A stretch of 43,569 nt of DNA from Alphaproteobacteria bacterium (GTDB lineage: Bacteria > Pseudomonadota > Alphaproteobacteria > UBA9655). The notes under the pieces were generated by a model. That model did not search any database. It had not been told where the DNA came from and saw nothing but the letters and a program-made list of their open reading frames with translations. The translations under genes and the position numbers were made by a program. The DNA is taken from contig JABDDK010000011.1 of assembly GCA_013287665.1 (NCBI GenBank), forward strand, positions 1 to 43,569, given 5' to 3'. Below are positions 16,685 through 24,522 of this stretch, piece after piece. How positions within the stretch are numbered: position 1 is the stretch's first letter; the number at the start of each line of letters is the position of its first letter.

Positions 16685-17587
16685 ATGAATCAAGTCGGCT
16701 TCATAGGTTCGGCATCCGGTTGGGGAGCGCAAATTCGGGAGACTGAAAAAGGTCCCGATACGTTCCAAACGTCAGGTGTTTTAGATACCCTTCCCTTCGC
16801 TTGGAACTGGCGAGAAACATATTATCCTCTTAAATCTGCTGAAGACCTTAATTTGCCGAACGGTGCAATAACTCTCCCCTTCATTGAAGATATGTGCCTT
16901 CGTGTTTCCCAGTCTGTGAATCAGACTCTGAACCATAACCAATTCCCTATCGTTATTGGAGGGGATCATTCGATTGCCGTCGGCACTTGGGGTGGTGTTG
17001 TCAGCCATTTTGACGCCTTTCAAAACTTTGGACTAATTTGGATTGATGCCCATATGGATTCTCACACACCAGAAACCTCTGAGTCTCAAGCATACCATGG
17101 CATGCCACTCGCAGCCTTGCTCGGATATGGAGCCTCCGCCCTTGTCAATATATCGTCAAAAATGCCAATATATCGTCCAGAGCACGTTTGCCTTATTGGC
17201 GTCCGTAGTTATGAGGAAGGGGAAGCAGACTTACTCAACAGGCTCGGTGTACGCGTTTATAAAATGGACGAGGTTCAAAAGCGTGGATTTCAGGACGTCC
17301 TCAAAGAAGCCCTTGCTCTTGTTAACAAGGGCACCGAAGGGTTTGGCGTAACGATTGATCTCGATGCCTTTGACCCAACAGATGCCCCCGGTGTTGGAAG
17401 CCCCGAACCAAACGGTTTGTCAGTGAAAGAAGTCCTACCAGCACTTTCATTGATAAAAAAAGATCCGTCCTTTAAAGCTCTGGAAATCGTAGAATTTAAT
17501 CCCAATTTTGATAAAAACAATAAGACTCTTCACTTAATGAGGGATTTACTCATCCACTTAGTACCAACAGGGAGGGACAAGCCATGA
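16685..17587 (+). CDS. rocF: Arginase
   Basis: A 300-aa cytosolic manganese enzyme of the ureohydrolase family that hydrolyses arginine to ornithine and urea. The three metal-binding segments are present: GGDHSIAVGTWGG, WIDAHMDSHTPETSES followed by HGMPLA, and TIDLDAFDPTDAPGVGSPEPNG, with a Glu near the C terminus in ALEIVEFNP. I chose ATG at 16685 because TGAGGA lies about 9 nt upstream; a TTG at 16658 has no ribosome site. Its stop overlaps the start of the aminotransferase gene by 4 nt, so the two steps of arginine breakdown are made together. Confidence 0.92.
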   Translation: MNQVGFIGSASGWGAQIRETEKGPDTFQTSGVLDTLPFAWNWRETYYPLKSAEDLNLPNGAITLPFIEDMCLRVSQSVNQTLNHNQFPIVIGGDHSIAVGTWGGVVSHFDAFQNFGLIWIDAHMDSHTPETSESQAYHGMPLAALLGYGASALVNISSKMPIYRPEHVCLIGVRSYEEGEADLLNRLGVRVYKMDEVQKRGFQDVLKEALALVNKGTEGFGVTIDLDAFDPTDAPGVGSPEPNGLSVKEVLPALSLIKKDPSFKALEIVEFNPNFDKNNKTLHLMRDLLIHLVPTGRDKP

Positions 17588-18825
17588 AAACACAAGATTT
17601 CATCACCCGCGAAAATCAGGTCTGCGCTCAAACCTATACTCCCCTTCCTGTCGTTCTTCATAAGGGAAAGGGTGTATGGGTATGGGACGTTGAAGGAAAC
17701 AAATACATAGATATGATGACAGCTTATTCAGCTGTTAGTTTTGGTCACGCGAATGAAAGACTTGTGAATGTTCTCACACAACAAGCCCAAACGTTGAGTC
17801 TCACGTCTCGTGCCTTTTATACGGATAGACTTGCGCCCCTCCTTGAAAAACTGTGTGCAATGTCTGGTTTTGATATGGGAATTATAATGAATACAGGCGC
17901 CGAAGCAGTTGAGACGGCTGTCAAAGTTGCGAGGCGATGGGGTTACGAAGTCAAAGGTATTCCAAGCAATCAAGCTGAAATTATTGTCGCTCAAAATAAT
18001 TTCCATGGCCGAACAACTACGATCATAAGTTTTTCAACGGAAGCTGAATATCAACGAGATTTCGGACCCTTAACGCCAGGGTTTAAGGCCATTCCCTTTG
18101 GAGATGCAAAAGCCTTAGAACAAGCCATAACACCAAATACGGCGGCATTCCTCGTTGAACCCATTCAAGGGGAAACGGGCATTATCACGCCCCATCCTGG
18201 TTATCTCAAGGAAGTGCGACGCATTTGCACAGAAAACAACGTCCTCTTATTGCTTGATGAAGTTCAATCTGGGTTAGGAAGGACTGGGAAGTTGTTTGCT
18301 TACCAACATGAAGGAATCATTCCAGACGGTATCATGATTGCCAAAGCTCTTGGAGGAGGCCTTTTGCCTATTTCAGCATTTTTAAGTCAGCGCGATATCC
18401 TTTCCCTCATGGGACCTGGGAGTCACGGCTCCACCTTTGGTGGCAATCCTTTAGCTGCTACAGTCGCTCTTGAAGCTCTTTCTATGCTTGAGGAAGGGCT
18501 TATTGCAAATGCAGCGACCCTTGGTGTCTATATGAATGAACGTCTTCAAAATATAAAATCTCCCTTAATTAAAGAGGTCAGAGGCCTTGGCTTTTGGTAT
18601 GGCGTTGAATTTAATAAAGAATTCGTGAGCGCACGTGAAGTCTGTGAAAGAATGCTCACCAAAGGAGTCCTCACAAAAGACACCCACAAAACCGTTGTCC
18701 GCTTTGCCCCACCCCTTATCATTACAAAGGAAGAGCTCGATTACGGCTTAAATGGTTTTGAAGAGGCCATCAGAGAGCTTGAGGATGAAAAGTTGGGTGG
18801 ATTTAACCAAGCCTCAAGAGAATAA
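17584..18825 (+). CDS. rocD: Ornithine-oxo-acid aminotransferase
   Basis: This 413-aa class-III PLP aminotransferase has the normal length for ornithine aminotransferase. Landmarks are DMMTAYSAVSFGHAN near the N terminus, MNTGAEAVETAVKVARRWG (phosphate-binding loop), NNFHGRTTTIISFS, LLLLDEVQSGLGRTGKLFAY (Asp binding the PLP pyridine), and the Schiff-base lysine in MIAKALGGGLLPISA. It converts ornithine and 2-oxoglutarate to glutamate-5-semialdehyde and glutamate. Translationally coupled to arginase, it points to arginine use as carbon and nitrogen source. The Y-S-A-V-S-F-G-H run is more OAT-like than acetylornithine aminotransferase-like. Confidence 0.92.
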   Translation: MKTQDFITRENQVCAQTYTPLPVVLHKGKGVWVWDVEGNKYIDMMTAYSAVSFGHANERLVNVLTQQAQTLSLTSRAFYTDRLAPLLEKLCAMSGFDMGIIMNTGAEAVETAVKVARRWGYEVKGIPSNQAEIIVAQNNFHGRTTTIISFSTEAEYQRDFGPLTPGFKAIPFGDAKALEQAITPNTAAFLVEPIQGETGIITPHPGYLKEVRRICTENNVLLLLDEVQSGLGRTGKLFAYQHEGIIPDGIMIAKALGGGLLPISAFLSQRDILSLMGPGSHGSTFGGNPLAATVALEALSMLEEGLIANAATLGVYMNERLQNIKSPLIKEVRGLGFWYGVEFNKEFVSAREVCERMLTKGVLTKDTHKTVVRFAPPLIITKEELDYGLNGFEEAIRELEDEKLGGFNQASRE

Positions 18826-18861
18826 CACCCCTTGCCACCCCAGAGGTTTCTGATTACTATC

Positions 18862-19062
18862 CCCTTGCTAAAGGTGCTTTTTAAGTTAAAAGGGAACACA
18901 ATCTCAAACCTATGAGAAACTGTGGCTGTACCCGCAACTGTAAAACGTGAGTTTTGAGCAAAATACCACTGACCGCTAGGTTGGGAAGGTTGCTCAAAAT
19001 GGTGAACGTTAGCCAGGAAACCTGCCTTTAGAGTCATCACTACGTTTGGCGGGCCAAACAAA
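18862..19062 (+). ncRNA. Cobalamin (B12) riboswitch
   Basis: The conserved parts of the cobalamin aptamer occur in order: AAAGGTGC (18870-18877), AAAAGGGAA (18888-18896), GCTG-ACCCGCAACTGTAA around 18925-18943, CCACTG then GGGAAGG (18967-18989), and the B12 box AGCCAGGAAACCTGCC (19011-19026). A hairpin GTTTGG-CGGG-CCAAAC (19044-19059) follows. Its loop CGGG could pair with CCCG at 18931-18934, as expected for the loop-loop contact of this class. GTCATC-ac-TACG (19033-19044) can instead pair with CGTAGATGAC (19079-19088), a possible alternate platform before the strong AAGGAGG site. It directly precedes the biotinyl-domain gene and should repress it when B12 is bound. Confidence 0.93.
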
Positions 19063-19120
19063 CGGAAGCGAAAAGTCTCGTAGATGACGAATAATAATAA
19101 AGCACGTCAAAGGAGGCTAC

Positions 19121-20557
19121 ATGCACAGTAAAATACTAACCCATTCAATCTTTTTGAAACCTAAGTTTCTTCATACATTTTTTGCTTTATCACTTGGGAC
19201 TTATTATGTCATAGCCCATCCACCCCTTATGTTCAGATTAGCTTTTCATTTCTCCCGTCCCCATCTTATTCTTCAAAATGTGGAAAGCCAAAATCTTCAA
19301 TCACCGCAGAATTATATGTCACCTCTTAAGTTTAGCTCTCATTCATCAAGTTCAGAACAAGTTTTAAAAAGAGCTTTTGTTAACGAAGCAAACGTTTTAA
19401 AAAAGAATTCTTTTCTTCCCCTAGAAACGATCCAAGTTAAACCAGAGGTCCTCATAACGAGTCACAGAACAAAAGCCGTTCTTCAATCTACACCTGTTGA
19501 CCTCTTTGTTATTCTGAAAGCTGCAGAGCCTCTTGTACAAGCCGTTCCTGTCATTGATATTATGAGCGTTCCCTCGTCAGTCGTTCCTTATGACCGCATT
19601 GTTGCAGTCCATCAGGCAGTGACTGTACCTTCCGAAGTTATGGCCCCTCCTCAGGCGGAAGTTCATGCTCCTGTTCAACAAGTAACCGTAGCACCTGTAG
19701 CAATGGTTGATCCTGTCGTTGAAGGTGCACCTCCTCTCGAGCAAGTCGTTCCAGTTGAACCTATTGTAGTTGTTCAACAAGAAATGGCTCGTGTTATCGT
19801 TAATAATCCCGCCCAAAACCCTATACCTATCACTGCCGTTTTCCCAGGCAGAATCGAGCAGATCTCTATTAAGGAAGGGGATAGGATTACCAGAGGACAA
19901 CCCATCTATACTATAATGGCCATGAAGATGGAAAACATTATCAACGCTGATGTTGATGGGATTGTTAGAAGGATTCTTATAAATCGTGGAGAGGACGTTA
20001 ATATGGGTCAACCTTTGGCCGAGGTTGAGCCCATTCCTGCAACACCCCTTCAACTCCCTGCAATCAACATTGTACCTGTTGTGCCACAAACAGAAACACT
20101 TCCACTCCAAAACACAATAACACCTGCCCCTAGCGTCACTATAAAAGAACCTGCTCTTGCAAGATTAGGTCAAACCATTGAGCCGATGAATCCCATTCTT
20201 ATGCAATTCCTGGACCTTTTAGAACCCAATAGTGCCTATTCTCAAGATGAAAATGAAATAAGGAAAGCGCTTAGAAGAACACTTCTTTCATCCCAATATC
20301 GAAATCATGTAAAAGAAGATTGGGTTACGAGCGATACAACCGAATGGATATTGAGAAGAAAGAACTTTTTCCGCGATTTTTGTAACAATATTAATGAGGC
20401 TGCACTTTCATTTAAAATCTTTAGACATGATTTGCAAAAATTATATTACACTGAAGAGGCTGACTATCACTTGAATATACTACCCAATGAGATTGTAGGA
20501 AGAGGAGGCCTGACATTATACAGGGAAGAGGAAACCTGCATGGGGGAGGGCATTTAA
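19121..20557 (+). CDS. Membrane-anchored biotinyl-domain protein under B12 riboswitch control
   Basis: This 478-aa protein is not one I recognise as a whole. Residues 1-16 are basic and 17-32 hydrophobic (FLHTFFALSLGTYYVIA), giving a signal anchor or signal peptide. Residues about 135-235 are a Val/Pro-rich low-complexity stretch. Residues about 237-302 form a complete biotinyl/lipoyl domain: FPGRIEQISIKEGDRITRGQ, then AMKMEN with Lys269 as the predicted biotin site, then the ADVDGIVRRILINRGEDVN half. A Pro-rich linker (303-345) and an unrecognised charged C-terminal domain (346-478) follow. The domain strongly resembles that of PccA, 6 kb away. The N-anchor/Pro-rich/C-domain layout recalls TonB. 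AAGGAGG lies 4 nt upstream of the ATG. Confidence 0.8.
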   Translation: MHSKILTHSIFLKPKFLHTFFALSLGTYYVIAHPPLMFRLAFHFSRPHLILQNVESQNLQSPQNYMSPLKFSSHSSSSEQVLKRAFVNEANVLKKNSFLPLETIQVKPEVLITSHRTKAVLQSTPVDLFVILKAAEPLVQAVPVIDIMSVPSSVVPYDRIVAVHQAVTVPSEVMAPPQAEVHAPVQQVTVAPVAMVDPVVEGAPPLEQVVPVEPIVVVQQEMARVIVNNPAQNPIPITAVFPGRIEQISIKEGDRITRGQPIYTIMAMKMENIINADVDGIVRRILINRGEDVNMGQPLAEVEPIPATPLQLPAINIVPVVPQTETLPLQNTITPAPSVTIKEPALARLGQTIEPMNPILMQFLDLLEPNSAYSQDENEIRKALRRTLLSSQYRNHVKEDWVTSDTTEWILRRKNFFRDFCNNINEAALSFKIFRHDLQKLYYTEEADYHLNILPNEIVGRGGLTLYREEETCMGEGI

Positions 20558-20594
20558 AATCGCGGTTTTTCGACAAGGCATCGTTAGAATTTGA

Positions 20595-21551
20595 TCAGAC
20601 AGCACCTAACCGTCCCATCGCCAGGAATTTCGCCCGGCGTTGCTCTCGGGCGGCCTTCCCGCTGAGAGCTAGGAGTGGTTTAAAGGCTTTTTCCATAGCT
20701 TCTCCTACTGCATGAATAGCTGCCTGGGGATTGCGTTGGGCGCCGCCCATTGGCTCAGGGATGATGCGGTCTATAACACCTAGGGCCTTCAGATCTTGAG
20801 CTGTCAGCTTTTGAGCCGCTGCAGCCTCTTCCTTTTTATCGCGGGTACGCCATAAAATGGAGGCACAGCCTTCAGGGGAAATCACTGAATAAATGGAATG
20901 CTCTAGCATCAATATCGTATTGGCAAAAGCAAGAGCTACGGCCCCGCCTGAGCCCCCTTCCCCAATGATCGTGGTCAGGATCGGAACATGAATGGCAGAG
21001 CTCACCTCAAGGCTACGGGCGATGGCTTCTGACTGCCCCCTCTCCTCGGCTTCAATCGCGGGGTGAGCGCCAGCCGTATCAACAAATGTTATAACAGGAA
21101 TCTTAAAGCGGTCCGCAAGCTCCATGAGTCGAGCGGCCTTTCGGTATCCTTCAGGACGTGGCATACCGAAGTTGTGCTTAAGCCGAAGTTCCGTATCTTT
21201 CCCCTTTTCATGGCCGATAATCACCACAGGATGACCTCTGAAGCGTCCTAAGCCGCCGATGATTGCAGCATCCTCTGCAAAGTTTCGATCCCCTGCAAGG
21301 GGCGTAAAATCCGTAATAAGCGCACTTAAATAATCGCTGGTGTGGGGCCTTTCGGGATGACGAGCCACCTGAACTTTTTGCCAAGGAGTCAAATTCTGAT
21401 AGGTCTTTTGGAGGAGTTTTTCTGTTTTTTCCTGCAAACGCTCAACTTCTGACGCAATATTCATCTCCCCTTTTGAGGACAGGTGACGTAATTCGTTCAG
21501 CTTGCTTTCCAACTCTGCAATGGGCTTTTCAAAATCCAGTGGTATTGCCAT
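20595..21551 (-). CDS. accA: Acetyl-CoA carboxylase carboxyltransferase subunit alpha
   Basis: This 318-aa protein is the normal length for AccA and starts [19 protein letters not shown]. The body has [65 protein letters not shown] and [17 protein letters not shown], with [14 protein letters not shown], all signatures of the bacterial alpha subunit. It transfers carboxyl groups from biotinyl-AccB to acetyl-CoA in fatty acid synthesis, together with AccD, which is not in this window. The gene converges with the riboswitch gene with 37 nt between the stops. Confidence 0.96.
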   Translation of the reverse strand: MAIPLDFEKPIAELESKLNELRHLSSKGEMNIASEVERLQEKTEKLLQKTYQNLTPWQKVQVARHPERPHTSDYLSALITDFTPLAGDRNFAEDAAIIGGLGRFRGHPVVIIGHEKGKDTELRLKHNFGMPRPEGYRKAARLMELADRFKIPVITFVDTAGAHPAIEAEERGQSEAIARSLEVSSAIHVPILTTIIGEGGSGGAVALAFANTILMLEHSIYSVISPEGCASILWRTRDKKEEAAAAQKLTAQDLKALGVIDRIIPEPMGGAQRNPQAAIHAVGEAMEKAFKPLLALSGKAAREQRRAKFLAMGRLGAV

Positions 21552-21620
21552 AAGCTTAGTATCCCTTCACATTTCTGAAACTGAATCTAAACGGCTCTTC
21601 CCTTCGGTTCAAGCAAAACA

Positions 21621-22454
21621 TTACTTCTGCTCTACAACAGCACACCTTTCCTTAACCCGCACCCCAAATGCTTTGAGCTCATCTGGCGTTAGGAGAGACT
21701 TTCCCCCATCAATTGTCTCTTTAATTATCTGATTAAAACAATCCTGAGGTGATTTAGGATCTGCTTTTAAATGATCAAGAACATCTTGATCAAATTCAAA
21801 CGTATTTACCTGTCCATTCTTAAACCTTACTTTACCAACACAACAAGCCGCACAATCAGCAAAGTTTTGATTAGGGGTAGCGGTTTTTTGAGCATTGGAA
21901 TACAGAGCAAGCGGCGTGACATTCTTTTTATAAATTAGTGTATTGTCTTTAAATTCAACACTTGAGAGGCCGCCATTACACCGATCTCCCCCGTCAATTG
22001 TGTCGATGAGTCGCAGAACATCATTATTCAGATCAACAACATTGATCGATGAAAACGCTCCCGTTCCACCCCCACTATTTTCCACATAAATCAAATTATA
22101 GGTTGGAGCGTCTAACTCTTGGAAATGAATCTTTCCCAAATATTTATAATAGACGTATGAACCAGGAGCGTCCTTATACACCGGTTCAAACCCAATAAAA
22201 CCATGAGTTAGCTTTTCCTGAGTATAGTCTCTTTTCGTTTGTTGGCACTCATTTGTATCGAGCCAAATAGGCTCAAAGCGCGAAGAATCGCCTGTAAACT
22301 TATCGATACATCCAGGATTCACGGGTTGCCCCTTAAAGGTAAATGATTCGGGAACAGGAACTGGCGTTTCCGTCGCTATTACATCTGAACTGAAATAATA
22401 GGCAGAATATAATATAACTGCCGACAATGCAAATAATGCCAAATACTTTTTCAT
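21621..22454 (-). CDS. Exported protein of unknown function
   Basis: This 277-aa protein has an N-terminal signal sequence (MKKYLALFALSAVILYSAYYF) and no other membrane span. The mature part has a Cys cluster FADCAACCVGK, a Gly-rich GGGTGAFSS stretch, and alternating hydrophobic strands suggesting a beta-rich fold. I do not recognise a family. It lies 69 nt upstream of accA on the same strand, but the ribosome site and gap allow separate transcription. Cysteine pairs suggest a periplasmic or secreted location. Confidence 0.65.
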   Translation of the reverse strand: MKKYLALFALSAVILYSAYYFSSDVIATETPVPVPESFTFKGQPVNPGCIDKFTGDSSRFEPIWLDTNECQQTKRDYTQEKLTHGFIGFEPVYKDAPGSYVYYKYLGKIHFQELDAPTYNLIYVENSGGGTGAFSSINVVDLNNDVLRLIDTIDGGDRCNGGLSSVEFKDNTLIYKKNVTPLALYSNAQKTATPNQNFADCAACCVGKVRFKNGQVNTFEFDQDVLDHLKADPKSPQDCFNQIIKETIDGGKSLLTPDELKAFGVRVKERCAVVEQK

Positions 22455-22556
22455 GTGTTCCCCGTTATCTTTTTTCCTGAATGGTACACCAATCTAAAGA
22501 GTTCCACAAGAAAAGGGTCGTTTTGTGATAACGACAACTTTTGTGGCTTCAGTGGC

Positions 22557-22652
22557 TTATGCTCGTTTTCCTAAAGGATGGAACGTTTCAACACTCTCCT
22601 TAAGTTCAACTTTTTCCAAAAGGCGCAAGGGATTGAGTTCTTCTCGACCCAT
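22557..22652 (-). pseudogene. Fossil 3' end of a xerD-like recombinase gene
   Basis: Read on the minus strand, the last 20 or so codons give ELKESVETFHPLGKRA and a stop, closely matching the C terminus of the intact XerD at 23300 (ELKEMVEAFHPLGKRE). Upstream the frame gives a short run MGREELNPLRLLEKV and no recombinase homology. The differences from the intact copy fall mostly at third codon positions, so this is an old duplicated or displaced fragment rather than a fresh target-site copy. It lies 740 bp from the intact 3' end, with one secreted-protein gene between them. Confidence 0.75.
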
Positions 22653-22679
22653 TAATTCATTTTATTGGGTGGAGTCCAG

Positions 22680-22706
22680 AAGGCGGCTAAGTGAATGAGC
22701 CGCCTT
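22680..22706 (-). terminator. Hairpin after the 144-aa secreted-protein gene
   Basis: A perfect 9-bp stem AAGGCGGCT/AGCCGCCTT (22680-22688 and 22698-22706) with a 9-nt loop lies just downstream of the gene ending at 22726. There is no strong T run on the minus strand, so it may act as a weak terminator or a stabilising structure. Confidence 0.5.
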
Positions 22707-22725
22707 TGGATTTACGCTAGGTAAA

Positions 22726-23160
22726 CTATTTAACAGGGGTTTTGGATTTTTCGGCATTATGTTGCTGAGAAAATTTTTTCCACTCACGTTCCGATGACTT
22801 GCACACCGCCATCATCTTAGCAACGATCTTGAACTCGCTTGCAAGCTCGGGGCGTTCACAGGAAGCAAAGCAGTCATTCAGAAGTTTGCTGACCTGCCCA
22901 CCGGGGTTTGTTTGCATATTTGGGGTGCCAGGTGGGGGGTTCGCAATAAACAGATCAAGGGCCTTGAGGTAGTCGTGTTCCATGACTTCCACCCCATGAA
23001 AGTTGTTCTCACAGATTCGTGTACAATTTGAACTGGGCTTATGCTGACGTTCGACAGGCATATCGACGGCTGCACATTTCGTGGCTTGGGAGTTCATTGC
23101 TGTCGCATGCGTTGAAATTGCGCTCGCAACTATAGCTAACTTGAGAATTTTCTTATACAT
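22726..23160 (-). CDS. Small exported Cys-containing protein of unknown function
   Basis: This 144-aa protein has signal peptide MYKKILKLAIVASAISTHATA. The mature part has CxxxC pairs, NCTRICENN and DCFASCERP, plus a further Cys in MAVCKSSERE, suggesting a disulfide-stabilised helical protein of the general CHCH or four-helix kind, and a Lys-rich tail. No family is recognised. It sits between the xerD fossil and the intact xerD. The protein at 42223 shares the general plan of a short signal peptide and paired cysteines, but I see no real sequence identity. Confidence 0.68.
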   Translation of the reverse strand: MYKKILKLAIVASAISTHATAMNSQATKCAAVDMPVERQHKPSSNCTRICENNFHGVEVMEHDYLKALDLFIANPPPGTPNMQTNPGGQVSKLLNDCFASCERPELASEFKIVAKMMAVCKSSEREWKKFSQQHNAEKSKTPVK

Positions 23161-23299
23161 GTTTCATTATCCTTACATTTTTGGCTCTATAAGCATTTTC
23201 CAGGATAGGGCATTAATGGCCTACTAGGCACATTCTCACACAGACATTATTAATAAGTTGTTAACCCCAATACTTATTTCTGGAATTTGTCCTGATCAT

Positions 23300-24202
23300 T
23301 TATTCCCGTTTCCCTAAAGGATGGAAGGCTTCCACCATTTCTTTGAGTTCATCTTGAACCACATGGGTATATATCTGGGTTGTGGAAATATCACTGTGGC
23401 CTAAGAGTTTCTGAACAACCAGAAGATCTGCGCCATGACGCAAGAGATGAGTCGCAAATGCATGGCGCAGCGTATGAGGTGACAAATGGTTAGAGTTCAA
23501 ATTAGCTTTAAGCGCAAGTTCCTTTAATAATTGCCCAAATCTCTGTCGTGTCAAATATCCTTCCTTGCTTGCAGAAGGAAACAACCAGGGAGACTTACTC
23601 CCTTTTGGAATAAAAGATGATCTCACTTTTAAATACGACCCCAATGCCTCAAGCGCTGTAGGGGTTAAGAGAACAATACGATCTTTATTTCCCTTTCCCT
23701 TCACTAACAGAAAAGGTTTATCGCTCTTTAACACTCCCAAAGCAGCTGTTAAGGGAAGAGAGACAAGCTCACTCACGCGAAACCCTGTTGCATAAAGGAT
23801 TTCAAGAAGTGCGTACAGACGAACACCCTCAATCCCGCCCCACTCCTTTGCTGACTTTAAAAGCAACTCTACATGAGTCTCGCTTAAGATCGTCGGCAGT
23901 TTACGACGGTGACGTGGGGATTCGAGAAGAGAGGTGGGGTCCGATTCGATCTGTTCCTCACTCATCAAAAACCTGTAGAACTGTCGCAGGCAAGAAAGTC
24001 TTCTTGCAACAGTTGGGCCCGAATGGGATTTTTGAGTCACAAGGTACTCTTGCAAATCCTTAAGAGTTGCTGAAACGGGACTTTGTCCTTTGAGGAATGC
24101 AAAGAAGTCCTTCAAATCTGTTTCATAAGCACTTAAGGTAGAACGTGCCGCCCCCCGTTCTGCGGCCATCATCTCAAGAAATTGCTCAAGGGAGGTAGTC
24201 AT
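23300..24202 (-). CDS. xerD: Site-specific tyrosine recombinase XerD
   Basis: This 300-aa protein matches XerD in length. The N-terminal SAM-like core-binding domain (LEQFLEMMAAERGAARSTLS) is followed by the catalytic domain with the first Arg in ILYATGFRVSELVSLP, a Lys in KGKGNKDRIV, HTLRHAFATHLL, and GHSDISTTQIYTH with the Tyr nucleophile. The ending GADLLVVQKLLGHSD fits XerD better than XerC. With XerC it resolves chromosome dimers at dif. GGGGAG lies close before the ATG, within the start of the palindromic element to its left. Confidence 0.94.
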   Translation of the reverse strand: MTTSLEQFLEMMAAERGAARSTLSAYETDLKDFFAFLKGQSPVSATLKDLQEYLVTQKSHSGPTVARRLSCLRQFYRFLMSEEQIESDPTSLLESPRHRRKLPTILSETHVELLLKSAKEWGGIEGVRLYALLEILYATGFRVSELVSLPLTAALGVLKSDKPFLLVKGKGNKDRIVLLTPTALEALGSYLKVRSSFIPKGSKSPWLFPSASKEGYLTRQRFGQLLKELALKANLNSNHLSPHTLRHAFATHLLRHGADLLVVQKLLGHSDISTTQIYTHVVQDELKEMVEAFHPLGKRE

Positions 24203-24215
24203 TCACTCCCCCTCA

Positions 24216-24500
24216 GCGTCATCCTCGCGAAAGCGCACTGCTGTCCGGGGAAAGTTGAGCACCTCTTTAAACACCCAAAAGGTGTCATTCTTGGGAAGCG
24301 CATGCTTTGTTTTTCGAAGAAAAACATTAGCATTGCTTGCCCGAGAATCCACAAAATAAAATCAAGTCTCTGGATCCTCGGCGAATTCGACCTAAAGATT
24401 TTCCATAGGAAAATCAAGGTCTTATTGCCAAGGATGACGGTTGTGTGTGTGGCACGAGGAATTTTCCCCGGACAGCAGTGCGCATTCGCGAGGACGACGC
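24216..24500. repeat. Large palindromic element with 38-bp arms
   Basis: The arms at 24216-24253 (GCGTCATCCTCGCGAAAGCG...) and 24463-24500 (...GCGAGGACGACGC) are inverted copies over 38 bp with two mismatches. Inside, GTCATTCTTGG and CCAAGGATGAC pair as a second layer. It fills the xerD-mlaC gap of 320 nt. Both strands are open for about 100 codons, but only because of symmetry and base composition. No transposase or tRNA is present. It may be a non-autonomous repeat. Confidence 0.7.
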
Positions 24501-24522
24501 CGACTGGGGGGCCGCTAGCCAT

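Noticed and set aside
22557-23320. A recent integration site made by duplication of the xerD 3' end
   Set aside because: The two ends differ at many third codon positions, no integrase or element genes lie between them, so a recent att duplication is unlikely.
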